This document shows positions 13,317 to 22,212 of a stretch of 33,763 bases of DNA, one piece after another (position 1 is the first letter of the stretch; every line of letters starts with the position of its first letter). The notes beneath the pieces are model-generated. The model worked only from the letters and a program-made list of their open reading frames with translations. It was not told the DNA's origin and did not search any database. The translations under genes and the position numbers were made by a program. The DNA lies in the NCBI GenBank assembly GCA_964517585.1, contig CAZFCB010000012.1:1-33763 (forward strand), read 5' to 3'. The stretch comes from JAGORY01 sp964517585. Its GTDB lineage: Bacteria > Patescibacteriota > Gracilibacteria > Peribacterales > Peribacteraceae.

Positions 13317-15925
13317 CTACGCAGCCACTGACTTTCGCTCTTTCTTCTGCGGTTTCTGGGTTACCGTATCATCGTGCATGAGGATGAGTTCGTCCTTGTC
13401 CCTGCCAACGACTTTGATCGTGTCACCTTTGCGGAACATGCCTTTTAGGATGTTCTCTGCTATCTGATCTTCAAGCTTGTCCTGGATTGTGCGGCGAACT
13501 GGCCTGGCTCCGTACTCAGGATCAAAGCCAAGTGTTCCAAGGATCTCGATGGCTTTGTCATCTGTGACTAGGCCGTATCCTTGCTCTTTCAAACGTGCTG
13601 TGAGCTTGTCGACGTGCAACTGAACGATCTTGCGGATGTTTTCTTGAGACAGCGCGTTGAAGACGATGGTGTGGTCGATACGATTGAGGAACTCGGGCTT
13701 GAAGTGATCTTTCAATTCTTTGAGAACTTCCTGACGTTTCTCATCGTAGATCTGTTCTTCACGGCGGGCGTCATCACCGAGCTTGAAACCGATTTTACCT
13801 GCTTCTTTCGTGAGCTTGTCCGCACCGATGTTCGACGTCATCACGATGATCGTGTTTCTGAAGTCCACAGTCTTTCCTTGGCCGTCCGTGAGTTGGCCGT
13901 CCTCCATAATCTGAAGGAGAATATTGAAAAATTCTGGGTGAGCCTTCTCTATTTCATCAAACAGAACGACAGAGTAGGGCTTCCGGCGGACAGATTCTGT
14001 GAGTTGTCCGCCTTCCTCGTACCCAACGTAGCCAGCAGTTGTTCCTGTAAGACGGGAGACGTTGTGACGTTCCATGAACTCGGACATGTCGATCTTAATG
14101 AGAGCATCATCGCGTTGGAAAATTTCCGTTGCGAGCGCTTTGACGAGTTCGGTCTTACCAACACCCGTGGGTCCCATGAAGAGGAAGCTACCGATGGGAC
14201 GGTGCGCATCGGCGATGCCGACTCGGCTTCTTCGGATGGCACGTGCAACTTTTGTCAGAGCATCATCCTGACCGACGATGTGCTTTCTGAGCACATTCTC
14301 CAGTGAATTAAGACGCTTTGTCTCCGACTTCATGAGTCGTGCCNNNNNNNNNNGATGCCCGTCATACGTGCAATGACGGCATTGATGTCGTCTTCATTGA
14401 TCTCAACAGGCGTACGGTTATCACCATCTTCCTGCGAGAGGAGCACTTTCTTCTCTTCGACGAGATCATCTTCTTCTTTCCGAAGCTTGAGAGCGAATTG
14501 GTACTTCTGCTCGCGGACTGCCAGTTGTTTCTTAGCCTCTATGTCTTTGAGTACCTTCTCTATTTCCTTGATGCGAGGGGAGTGGTCATCTTTGATGTGA
14601 ATACTTTTTCCTGCAGCAGCTTCATCAAGGACGTCGATTGCCTTGTCCGGTAGGAATCTCTCCGTGAGGTATCGCTTTGAGAGCTTTACAGCTGCTTCTA
14701 TTGCATGATTGTGGATGTGAAGCCTGTGAAAACGCTCAAAGGTTCCTTTCAGTCCCTTCAGAATTTTGATCGCATCTTCGGTCGATGGTTCTTCGACCAT
14801 GATGGACTGGAACCTGCGTTCGAGAGCTCGGTCTTTCTCAATACTCGTCCGGTATTCACTCGTCGTTGTCGCACCGATGACCTGTAATGCTGATCGGCTA
14901 AGTGCGGGCTTTAAGATATTTGCGGCGTCCAGAGAGCCTTCTGCTGAGCCTGAGCCGACGACGGTGTGAAGCTCATCGATGAACAGAATGATTTCACCTT
15001 TGCTTTCCGATGCTTCCTTGATGATGTCATCAAAACGTTGCTCGAATTCACCACGGTACTTTGTACCCGCGACGATGCTGCCCATGTTGAGCTGTAGTAC
15101 GCGCTTATTTTTGAGGCTTGTTGGTACTGTTCCTTGGATGATGCGTTGTGCCAGACCTTCAACGATAGCAGTTTTACCGACACCAGATTCACCAATGAGA
15201 ACAGGATTATTCTTTGTTTTACGGTTGAGAATGTGGATGAGACGCTCGATTTCTTTATCGCGTCCGATGATGGGATCGAGTTTTTGTTCGCTTGCTTTTT
15301 TCGTCATGTCATCGCTGAAGTAGTCGAGGACGGGTGTCTTACTCTTACCTTCAGCCTTTCGGCGCTTAAGGCCGTCTGCTTCACCTCCAGGGCTACTCTG
15401 CATACCCGAGAGTGCGCCTTGTAAACCATGAAAAAATGACTCAAGTGATGTTTCCAGATTCTTGTTTTGCGAACGAAAATTCGAAATTTGTCCGAACATT
15501 TCTTCAATGTGAACTTTCAGGTCATCGGGATTAATCTGCATACTCTCCAGTAGAATCGTTGCAGCATTCTTGCCGCTACTGATCAGTGCATAGAGAAGGT
15601 GTTCAGTACCGATATTCGCGTGACGAAATTTGTGCGCGATCATGACACTTTGTTCGATGGCGGTATTCAATGATAGTGAGAGACCGTGTTTCACGTTTTG
15701 GCCTTCATCATCAGAACTCTTCTGAGCCTTGAGGAGAATGCGAATATTTTCGTGAGTGACTCCAGCTCCCGTAAGAATAGAGAAACCGAGCGACTTAGGG
15801 ATTCCGAGCAAACCAAGCAACAAATGCTCAGATCCGATGTATTGTGATTTCATCGTCTTTGCTTCCTGCTCTGCGAGTTGCAGTGCGAGCTTCGCGTTTG
15901 GTGTGAAGCGATCGAATGGGTGCAT
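13317..15925 (-). CDS. clpC: ATP-dependent Clp protease ATPase subunit ClpC (interrupted by assembly gap)
   Basis: Two reading frames form one Clp ATPase of about 870 aa, split only by ten Ns at 14344-14353. The N-terminal part has a double Clp_N repeat (1-145), AAA1 with GESGVGKT (245-252) and LFIDELHTVVGSG, and a short middle domain with the UVR-like QKYQFALKLRKEEDDL typical of ClpC. The rest has AAA2 with GPTGVGKTE, VVLFDEIEKAH and FLNRID. The IGF tripeptide in GKIGFKLG sits where ClpC has its ClpP-docking VGF loop. It unfolds proteins for ClpP or refolds them. A CIRCE element overlaps its promoter, so HrcA repression with heat induction is expected. No adaptor gene is nearby. Confidence 0.93.
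14344..14353. other. Assembly gap (10 N) in clpC
   Basis: The flanking codons read ...R-M-T-G-I on one side and A-R-L-M-K on the other, so family comparison predicts about five missing bases (Pro-Val) rather than ten. The apparent frame break is therefore a placeholder artefact. Confidence 0.9.
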
Positions 15926-15941
15926 AAGAGTGAGAGGAAGG

Positions 15942-15971
15942 ATATTAGCACTCGTGTCATTTGAGTGCTAG
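15942..15971 (-). promoter_or_regulatory. CIRCE element and -10 of clpC
   Basis: TTAGCACTC-N9-GAGTGCTAG (15945-15971) matches the CIRCE consensus at all but the last base. On the minus strand its end overlaps an extended -10, TGC-TAATAT (15942-15947), 16 nt before the clpC ATG. CIRCE is the binding site of the heat-shock repressor HrcA; hrcA is not in the window. Confidence 0.92.
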
Positions 15972-16179
15972 TTTTTTGTAGTGATCGTTAATTCTAACAT
16001 AGCGTCAGGCATTTCAGGAACTGATTGGAATTGATATTTATGTAAAACCGATGTGAATGGACGAATGTTGAAAATAATTAACATGTTACGCATTCGGCAT
16101 TTCTGTTGAATACTTGAGAACTGTGACGGAAAGATGAAGTGTGAGTGAATCGTGAAAAATGAAGGGAAGCTCACATGCT

Positions 16180-17439
16180 TCATTTCCGTCTACGGAGAAC
16201 ATAATAGTCTTGGATGAAAATCGTGATCACGGCAGTTGTGGGGACAGCAAGAATAATGCCGACGACAGGGTGAACCGTATCTGGGAAACTCACACCCACA
16301 AGCATACCGAAGATAATAGCAATAGGGGACAACCCGACAGCATGTTTCATAATGAGTGGAACGAGCAAATTGTTTTCGCACAGCTGAATGACGTAGTACA
16401 CGACGGCAACAACTGCAGCCCACACAAATCCATTTTGCGACAAGGCGATGATGACTGCAGGAAGAGCACCAATGAGTGGGCCGACGTAGGGAATGAATTC
16501 GGTAAAAGCTGCAAGAAGCGCAAGGGTATGAGCGTACGGCATTCCAAGAATTTTGAGTGCGATGAAGACAATAATGCCAATGGCAAGGTTGAGCAGGAGT
16601 TGGCCACGGAACCATTGTGAGATCTTGAGATAGATTGCTTCTGCTTTGGCATCGTAGTATCCACGGTACTCACGCGGCATCACGGAGCGAAGAAAATCAG
16701 AAATTTTCTCACGTTCTAATTGGATGAAGAAGGCGAGTACGAGAATAAGTACGAGATTCACCATGAAATTGAAGACGGACCCTGCAATTTGCACAGCGAG
16801 TTGTAGTGAGGATTGTGCTACGGCAGACAGATTTTGCCCAAATTGGAACAATGCAGACGCACGATCCTTGATTCCCATTTGTCCTAATGCATCTTGTGTC
16901 ATGATCGTTAATCGTTCATTCATACTGTCCGTTAAGAATGTGAATTGAATGTTAGGATTCACGAGGAATGAATCTGCAGAGACATTGATAAAGCGTGCGA
17001 TGTCTTGCAGCTGCGACGCAACGATAGGAATGAGTGAGATGAGAAGGAAAACACCAGTCGCAATAAAGAGAAAGTAGAGAATGAGAACAGCTAGCCCACG
17101 CGGAATATGTCGTCGTTCCAGCCATCGGACGTTCGTGTCGATAACAATCGAAATAAAAAACGCCAAGAAGAGTAGGATGAGCTTATCTCTGATCACGTAC
17201 AGCGCGATTGCTCCCACGATCACTAAGCCCAGTGTGAGAGCGGCTTTTGCTACGGTGCCAACAGAGAGATCTAACTGAGTCACGCTACGACTTTTCTGTT
17301 CTGGTGGAAGAACAGATTTTGTAAACTTTGATTCCTCTTTATGCATTTTCGCTTTCGCTTTCGACCAGAGTGACTGAGCCTTGGCACTCAAAATTTGAAT
17401 GGATTTGAACGAGTCTGCGGTAGGATTCTTTTTCGGCAT
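16180..17439 (-). CDS. AI-2E family transporter (PerM-like permease)
   Basis: Protein of 419 aa from MPKKNPTADSF (17439). After about 75 hydrophilic residues come two adjacent membrane helices (TLGLVIVGAIALYVI and LILLFLAFFISIVI), a pair after RRHIPRGLAVLILYF, a soluble part, and a C-terminal cluster with the family signature YVGPLIGALPAVIIAL. AI-2E proteins form membrane channels or exporters; TqsA exports autoinducer-2 in E. coli and others act in ion transport, so the substrate is open. It begins 4 bp after the pilin stop and is probably co-transcribed with it. Confidence 0.9.
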   Translation of the reverse strand: MPKKNPTADSFKSIQILSAKAQSLWSKAKAKMHKEESKFTKSVLPPEQKSRSVTQLDLSVGTVAKAALTLGLVIVGAIALYVIRDKLILLFLAFFISIVIDTNVRWLERRHIPRGLAVLILYFLFIATGVFLLISLIPIVASQLQDIARFINVSADSFLVNPNIQFTFLTDSMNERLTIMTQDALGQMGIKDRASALFQFGQNLSAVAQSSLQLAVQIAGSVFNFMVNLVLILVLAFFIQLEREKISDFLRSVMPREYRGYYDAKAEAIYLKISQWFRGQLLLNLAIGIIVFIALKILGMPYAHTLALLAAFTEFIPYVGPLIGALPAVIIALSQNGFVWAAVVAVVYYVIQLCENNLLVPLIMKHAVGLSPIAIIFGMLVGVSFPDTVHPVVGIILAVPTTAVITIFIQDYYVLRRRK

Positions 17440-17443
17440 AAAA

Positions 17444-17803
17444 TTAGGTGGTAACACTAGAAACGATAGTATCGATGATAATGTATGCAAGAAGCGCAAC
17501 GGCAAGTCCTACCAAAGCCATTGTAATGCCTTTTTTCGCTTGATCCGAACTTCCGCCCGGAATAGCAGGTCCGATCATATATCGAAAACCATTGATCATG
17601 AGCATGATCAGAGAAATAGTTGCTGCAAGTGAGATGACGACGAATGTGAGATTAGAAACGTATTCCTGAACACAGATCCAGCCAATGCCTGGCTGATTGA
17701 AGCCACCGTTCGTAAAAATTTGTGTGCAGTTGAAGGTTCCAGGATCAAGACTGGCCGGTTGAGCCATGGCAACCGGAATGATGAGGCGTAGAACATCGAT
17801 CAT
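17444..17803 (-). CDS. VirB2/TrbC-like pilin
   Basis: Protein of 119 aa. A signal peptide (VLRLIIPVAMAQ) is followed by a short exported region with two cysteines and two hydrophobic helices (VSNLTFVVISLAATISLIML and ITMALVGLAVALLAYIIIDT), with the FRYMIGPAIPGGSSDQAKKG stretch between them. This layout is that of the small pilin-like proteins common in CPR genomes, related to VirB2. With the prgI/traC-like pair 4 kb away it suggests a type IV secretion-type pilus. CATACT (minus strand, 17811-17816) ends 7 nt before the ATG, so the mRNA may be leaderless. Confidence 0.72.
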   Translation of the reverse strand: MIDVLRLIIPVAMAQPASLDPGTFNCTQIFTNGGFNQPGIGWICVQEYVSNLTFVVISLAATISLIMLMINGFRYMIGPAIPGGSSDQAKKGITMALVGLAVALLAYIIIDTIVSSVTT

Positions 17804-17911
17804 GGACCAAAGTATGCGCTACTTCTCGGCTTAAAGTAAACATCGTCCTGCAGAAACAAGCTGACGTTTTGCATGGAAGGTTGCGAAAATTTGTCTATAC
17901 TATGCAAACCC

Positions 17912-18940
17912 ATGGCCTTTTCCTGGTCCACCGCACGTCGGCCCATCGTCGCACTCGCCCCTATGGCAGGTGTCACAGATGCATCGTACAGGCAGCTCAT
18001 TAAGAAGGTAGCGCCTGACACGGTTGTTTTTACGGAATTCCTCAGCACGAACGCCATTTCGTATGGTGCGCTTCGCACACTCAAGATGCTTGAGTTTGAT
18101 CCCGACATCGAGCGACCGTTCATCGTTCAGATCTTCGGATCTGATCCGCAGAAATTTCTCGAAGCATGCAAAGTCATAGAGCAAGCAGGTGCTGATGGCA
18201 TCGATATTAATATGGGTTGTCCTGCCGCGAAGATCGTTTCATCATGCTACGGTTCAGCGCTCATGCGAAATCCAGCACTTGCTGCAGAACTTGTTGCAGC
18301 AGCGTGTAAAGCCGTGACAATTCCGGTGAGTGTGAAGACGCGCCTTGGATGGGATAGTCGTGAAAATCTCATTCCGTTTTGCCAAGCCTTAGTATCTGCC
18401 GGAGCGAAAGCACTCTCTATTCACGGACGAAGATACTGCGATAAGTTCACAGGCAAGGCTGATTGGGAATCTATCTACGCACTTAAAAAAGCAGTGGATA
18501 TTCCGGTCATCGGCAACGGCGACATTGCTTCAGCAGATGATGCACTCCGGATGATAGGAAACCTCGACGGTGTTATGGTCGGACGTGCGACGTTCGGAAA
18601 TCCTTGGCTCATGAAGGAGATTGCAGACGCTTTTCATGAGTGTCTTTCTGTGCGTGATGCAGATGGGGCGTGGAAAGTTGAAAGTGGAAAGTTGAACGTG
18701 AAAAGTGAGATGACGTCTGACGAGAAATTTGGCATTTTTCGAAAACGCGTGCCATTTATCTTGGATCACTGTGACTTGTCGGTGAAGTACAAAGGCGAGA
18801 AGAGGGGAGTTCTTGAAATGCGTCGGCACCTGGGGAGTTACGTGAGGGGTTTTGATGGAGCGAGGGAGCTCAGGATCAAGCTACTCACGCTTGAGCGTTT
18901 GGATGAAGTTCGTGGAGAGCTGCAGGCACTGGCGGTCTAG
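17912..18940 (+). CDS. dus: tRNA-dihydrouridine synthase
   Basis: Protein of 342 aa. The TIM barrel begins RRPIVALAPMAGVTDASYR; the catalytic Cys is C103 in INMGCPAAKIV; further motifs are VKTRLGW, LSIHGR and VIGNGDI with GVMVGRATFGNPW. The enzyme uses FMN to reduce uridines in the tRNA D-loop. I chose MAFSWS (17912) because TATACT (17896-17901) ends 10 nt before it; an ATG at 17873 lies upstream of that -10. Residues about 253-267 (WKVESGKLNVKSEM) are encoded by a 7-bp-period repeat between the barrel and the helical domain, an in-frame insertion. Confidence 0.93.
   Translation: MAFSWSTARRPIVALAPMAGVTDASYRQLIKKVAPDTVVFTEFLSTNAISYGALRTLKMLEFDPDIERPFIVQIFGSDPQKFLEACKVIEQAGADGIDINMGCPAAKIVSSCYGSALMRNPALAAELVAAACKAVTIPVSVKTRLGWDSRENLIPFCQALVSAGAKALSIHGRRYCDKFTGKADWESIYALKKAVDIPVIGNGDIASADDALRMIGNLDGVMVGRATFGNPWLMKEIADAFHECLSVRDADGAWKVESGKLNVKSEMTSDEKFGIFRKRVPFILDHCDLSVKYKGEKRGVLEMRRHLGSYVRGFDGARELRIKLLTLERLDEVRGELQALAV
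18670..18711. repeat. Six tandem heptamers inside dus
   Basis: GTGGAAA and GTTGAAA alternate, becoming GTTGAAC, GTGAAAA and GTGAGAT. Two 14-bp units (18670-18683 and 18684-18697) match at 13 of 14 bases. The 42-bp length keeps the reading frame. Confidence 0.8.
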
Positions 18941-18966
18941 CGTCAGCAACATTAGAATGTGTGACT

Positions 18967-19458
18967 ATGCCCACTGAAATACGTCGATACACAGCAAGTG
19001 ATACGCCGCCGTATCCTATGAATCCTGATGATATAGATTGGTTTGATTGCTACAACAACGTACATCTTAATTTGCCATGCTCATGGCGTGAGGCGTTTTT
19101 TCATGAAGCTGACGCTCATATTCCTATGCATGCTACAGAGGCCTATAGAAGCCGCAAACAAGGTGAATGTAGTGATGTACGCTGGAAACAATCATATATT
19201 GATTTTGTGCGAATCTGTGACGATTCGATTCGAGAAACGAAACTCAATCTGAGGCTCATCGGTGTACTTTCTGACCTTGGTTCCAAAGCGTTTCGTAAAG
19301 GGGAAGCATGTTTGAGAGAAAATAATGATGAAGAAAAGGCAGATTTTTGTGATTGTTGGCAGCGCTATTTTCTTGAAATTCGATCAAGGCTTATCGCACC
19401 TTTTGTCGTCGACATGATCGAGAACCATGGCTACAACGAGTACGACCTAATGGCTTAA
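18967..19458 (+). CDS. Hypothetical soluble protein
   Basis: Protein of 163 aa from MPTEIRRYTASD (18967); a GTG at 18961 would add two residues. TAGAAT (18953-18958) ends 8 nt before the ATG. The sequence is hydrophilic, acidic and rich in aromatic residues and Cys (DIDWFDCYNNVHLNLPCSW, then ICDDSIRETKLNLRL and FCDCWQRYFLEI). There is no signal peptide, membrane segment or recognisable family. The gene ends 7 bp from the convergent rplA stop, with no terminator between. Confidence 0.7.
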   Translation: MPTEIRRYTASDTPPYPMNPDDIDWFDCYNNVHLNLPCSWREAFFHEADAHIPMHATEAYRSRKQGECSDVRWKQSYIDFVRICDDSIRETKLNLRLIGVLSDLGSKAFRKGEACLRENNDEEKADFCDCWQRYFLEIRSRLIAPFVVDMIENHGYNEYDLMA

Positions 19459-19465
19459 TAATGAT

Positions 19466-20164
19466 CTACATCTGAATCTTAATCCCCGGTCCCATCGTTG
19501 GATTAATACTCACGGAAAGAATATAACCAGCTTTGATGCCGGATGGCTGCGCCTCTTTCACAGCAGTGAGAAGCGCAGTGAGGTTTTCGGTCAGCTTTTC
19601 AGGACCGAAGCTCACTTTGCCAAACGTTCCGTGAATGATGGCTTGCTTGTCCATCTTGAATTCAATACGTCCTTTGCTGAGCTCCTCGATGACTTTTGCT
19701 GGCTTATCCGACACCGTTCCGGACTTTGGACTTGGCATCAACCCTTTTGGTCCAAGGACTTTTGCGAGTTTGCCGAGATCTTTCATGAGCTGTGGCATTG
19801 CAACTGTGATGTCAAAATCTAGCATCCCACCTTCGATCTGCTTAATGAGATCAATGCCTCCTGCGTGGAGAGCACCGGCCTTCTTTGCTTCATCGACGAA
19901 GTCATCCGTGACAAAAGCTGCAATGCGGACTTTCTTGCCCGTTCCATGCGGAAGCGAGACTGTGCCTCGCACCAACTGATCGGATTGCGTCATATCGGCG
20001 CCAATGCGAATGTGCACTTCGGCACTACCATCGAACTTCGTGACAGCGACCTTCGTGAGAAGAGTAACTGCATCTGCAAGTGCGTATGCAGGTTTATCAA
20101 CGAGGAGTTTTTTTTCGCGATACTTCTTGCCGCCTTTGGAGACGACGTTCGTTTTTGGACTCAT
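19466..20164 (-). CDS. rplA: 50S ribosomal protein L1
   Basis: Protein of 232 aa from MSPKTNVVSKGGKKYREK. L1 hallmarks are visible: VTKFDGSAEVHIRIG, RGTVSLPHGTGKKVRIA, LGPKGLMPSPKSGTV and the C-terminal YILSVSINPTMGPGIKI. L1 builds the stalk that guides tRNA out of the E site and often represses its own mRNA. Some CPR groups lack L1; this one has it. It follows a membrane protein gene rather than rplK directly. Its leader of about 110 nt holds a strong hairpin. Confidence 0.97.
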   Translation of the reverse strand: MSPKTNVVSKGGKKYREKKLLVDKPAYALADAVTLLTKVAVTKFDGSAEVHIRIGADMTQSDQLVRGTVSLPHGTGKKVRIAAFVTDDFVDEAKKAGALHAGGIDLIKQIEGGMLDFDITVAMPQLMKDLGKLAKVLGPKGLMPSPKSGTVSDKPAKVIEELSKGRIEFKMDKQAIIHGTFGKVSFGPEKLTENLTALLTAVKEAQPSGIKAGYILSVSINPTMGPGIKIQM

Positions 20165-20199
20165 AGTGATAGGGGGAACGTGGTAGAAAGGGTCGCCCT

Positions 20200-20223
20200 G
20201 TACCGAAAGCAAGCTTTTGGTAC
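20200..20223 (-). promoter_or_regulatory. Hairpin in the rplA leader
   Basis: GTACCGAAAGC (20200-20210) and GCTTTTGGTAC (20213-20223) pair over 11 positions with one mismatch. It lies 36 nt upstream of the rplA start. It could be an L1 autoregulatory site; whether it mimics the L1 site of 23S rRNA cannot be judged here. Confidence 0.4.
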
Positions 20224-20276
20224 CGAGGCTCCCACGAGCGTTGAGATTGTGTCAGGTATTAGGCTGCTAGGCAAGC

Positions 20277-20846
20277 TTATTTCCGCTTCTTCGCTGCTTT
20301 TGGAGATTTCAAGCCACCACCATTCTTCGCACTGATGTGAATAGATGCCGAAAGCATCACAGTAATACCAAGTAGCATCATAGCAACGGGCAACTGCCAC
20401 CCCATCATGCGTTCTGTAATGAGAAAGCCGAGCATCAGCGAGAGTAAAGAGACGGCGGCAATCAGTCCACCAATAGTTTCAATGGTGTAGGAGAAAACGA
20501 GCCTAGGAACGACGGACGATGCTGGGTCAACATTCTTCAGAACGCGGCTCGCATGCACCATGATGCCGATGCCAGAGGCAAGAAGTAGAATGAGAGCTGA
20601 GAGTAGGGGGAATTCGGGTAGTGAATCACCGACGATGCTGATGGTCAGTTGTACGACGCTCATACTGAGGAGTACGAGACCGAATGCTTTCCACAGATAA
20701 CACGAAATTGCCTTCGCGACTCCTTCGGGCTTTGCACCGGTTACGAGCATGCTGGGGATGAAGAGCGCTACGTACGTGACGATAATAACAATGAGAGCGT
20801 AGAGGAGCGTCGAAGCCTCGAAGAGACTGAAATTGAAATCTGACAT
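20277..20846 (-). CDS. Five- or six-span membrane protein of unknown function
   Basis: Protein of 189 aa with hydrophobic helices at about residues 14-36, 52-72, 80-100, 118-142 and 148-170, and a basic C-terminal tail (SPKAAKKRK). Short LLL/GIGIM and ISCYLWKAFGLVLLS stretches are visible, but I recognise no family; a DUF350-like repeat of two similar halves is possible (VLLSMSVVQL against LLGITVML). Its place between rplK and rplA, all on one strand, suggests co-expression with ribosome synthesis, though gaps of about 120 bp on both sides leave room for separate promoters. Confidence 0.7.
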   Translation of the reverse strand: MSDFNFSLFEASTLLYALIVIIVTYVALFIPSMLVTGAKPEGVAKAISCYLWKAFGLVLLSMSVVQLTISIVGDSLPEFPLLSALILLLASGIGIMVHASRVLKNVDPASSVVPRLVFSYTIETIGGLIAAVSLLSLMLGFLITERMMGWQLPVAMMLLGITVMLSASIHISAKNGGGLKSPKAAKKRK

Positions 20847-20965
20847 GAAGGAATCGGGGAAAGTTAGTGTGTATCGTACGGACTTTTTTTACTTTCTGCC
20901 GCTCCGTGCTGCGAAAAAGGCTTGCGCGACTGCAGCATAGGTTTTTTGATAGCGACTGACGGTGA

Positions 20966-21403
20966 TTACTGTGAAAGGTCGTCTTCGACGATCAATCCCA
21001 TATTTTTTGCTGTTCCGGCAATACTTTTCATTGCAGATTCTATTTTCGTTGTGTTGAGATCGGGCATCTTCACTTTTGCGATTTCCATGATCTGCGACAT
21101 CTTGATCGATCCGATCTTTTCTTTATTCGGCTTGGCAGAACCCTTCTCTTTTCCGATCTTCTGAAGAATAAGGAACGCAGCTGGTGACTGTTTCAGAATA
21201 AACGTGAAACTACGATCTTCGTAGATCGTAATTTCTGCCGGAATGACCTGACCCATCTGACCTTTCGTTTTATCATTGAATTGCAGACAGAACTGCTGAA
21301 TGTTGATACCGGCCTGTCCGAGCACGGGTCCGAGTGGTGGAGCTGGATTAGCTTGTCCACCGCGTGCCTGCACTTTGATGACTTTCATGATCTTTTTTGC
21401 CAT
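20966..21403 (-). CDS. rplK: 50S ribosomal protein L11
   Basis: Protein of 145 aa from MAKKIMKVIKVQARGGQANP. The N-terminal domain has PAPPLGPVLGQAGINIQQFC and the C-terminal rRNA-binding domain has TFILKQSPAAFLI and SIAGTAKNMGLIV. L11 sits at the GTPase-associated centre of the ribosome. TACAGT (minus strand, 21413-21418) ends 9 nt before the ATG, supporting this start over an upstream one. L11 and L1 are normally adjacent; here a membrane protein gene lies between them. Confidence 0.97.
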   Translation of the reverse strand: MAKKIMKVIKVQARGGQANPAPPLGPVLGQAGINIQQFCLQFNDKTKGQMGQVIPAEITIYEDRSFTFILKQSPAAFLILQKIGKEKGSAKPNKEKIGSIKMSQIMEIAKVKMPDLNTTKIESAMKSIAGTAKNMGLIVEDDLSQ

Positions 21404-21456
21404 AGCCGCGCTACTGTAGAGAGAAGCTTTCGAGGCGTCAACTGCCAATGATGCCT

Positions 21457-22173
21457 CTATCGACTCAGTTCCGACACCAATGCCTCCTGTATGTCATCAC
21501 CGTTCTTCGCAATGTGGAGTTCAAAGAGGCGAGAACGTACTCTCAGAAATACGATGCGCTCGGGGCTGAGTACAGGATCAATGAATGAGAGGTAGTCAAC
21601 AGGTGGACCGTTTTCAGGCGTACGCGTCTCATCGATGAGATCTGTCACTTTGCTTGAGAATTGCTCTTGCAATGCTTGCTTGAGTCCGGCGAATATTGCT
21701 TTTACGTCGCTACTTTCTAACCATGACACCAGAAAAGCTCGGTCGTTATTTCGTAGGAGTATCGATGTTTTTACTTGCGACTTGTCTGGAGCCGTCAGGA
21801 GCAAAAAACTTGCTTCACCAGTCGGCTGGAGAACAAGTTGCAATGTTGTGAAGACGTTTTCGACATTGATGCCGCTCGCCTTCTTTGTTGAGACTCCTTT
21901 TTTTACAACGCTAGGAACTGATGACGAGACTTCGGAATTCATTTCAGATGATGAGCTTGATACCGGCAGCATGAACGAAGGTTCGCTCGAGGACATCGCA
22001 GGCATCGATGCTGCTGAGCTTGGTAGAGCAACTGGTATTGCAGGCTCTGAAATCTCTACCTGTTCCTGTAGAGCAATCAAACGTGGCTCTTCTTTCAGGA
22101 AAAAATCTGCAGCGACGAGTCCGCTGCACACCATGAGTATGACGACACCGGCGATAATCACTTGGCCTCGCAT
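21457..22173 (-). CDS. Membrane-anchored protein with Ser-rich linker
   Basis: Protein of 238 aa. One N-terminal helix (VIIAGVVILMVCSGLVAADF) anchors or exports it. Residues about 45-100 are Ser/Pro-rich and low in complexity (LPSSAASMPAMSSSEPSFML and similar). The C-terminal 140 residues form a folded domain: VENVFTTLQLVLQPTGEASF, FLVSWLESSDVKAIFAGLKQ and VDYLSFIDPVLSPERIVFLR. I recognise no family. TGC-TACACT (minus strand, -10 at 22181-22186) ends 7 nt before the ATG. It is probably an envelope protein. Confidence 0.72.
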   Translation of the reverse strand: MRGQVIIAGVVILMVCSGLVAADFFLKEEPRLIALQEQVEISEPAIPVALPSSAASMPAMSSSEPSFMLPVSSSSSEMNSEVSSSVPSVVKKGVSTKKASGINVENVFTTLQLVLQPTGEASFLLLTAPDKSQVKTSILLRNNDRAFLVSWLESSDVKAIFAGLKQALQEQFSSKVTDLIDETRTPENGPPVDYLSFIDPVLSPERIVFLRVRSRLFELHIAKNGDDIQEALVSELSR

Positions 22174-22212
22174 ATGGTGCAGTGTAGCAAAGATATACTC
22201 TCTCTTCGATCC

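Noticed and set aside
13317..15925. Programmed or real frameshift in clpC
   Set aside because: The break coincides exactly with the ten Ns and is explained by an arbitrary gap length.
15968..16183. Open frame of 71 codons upstream of clpC
   Set aside because: It runs through the CIRCE element and has no protein-like composition or start signal.
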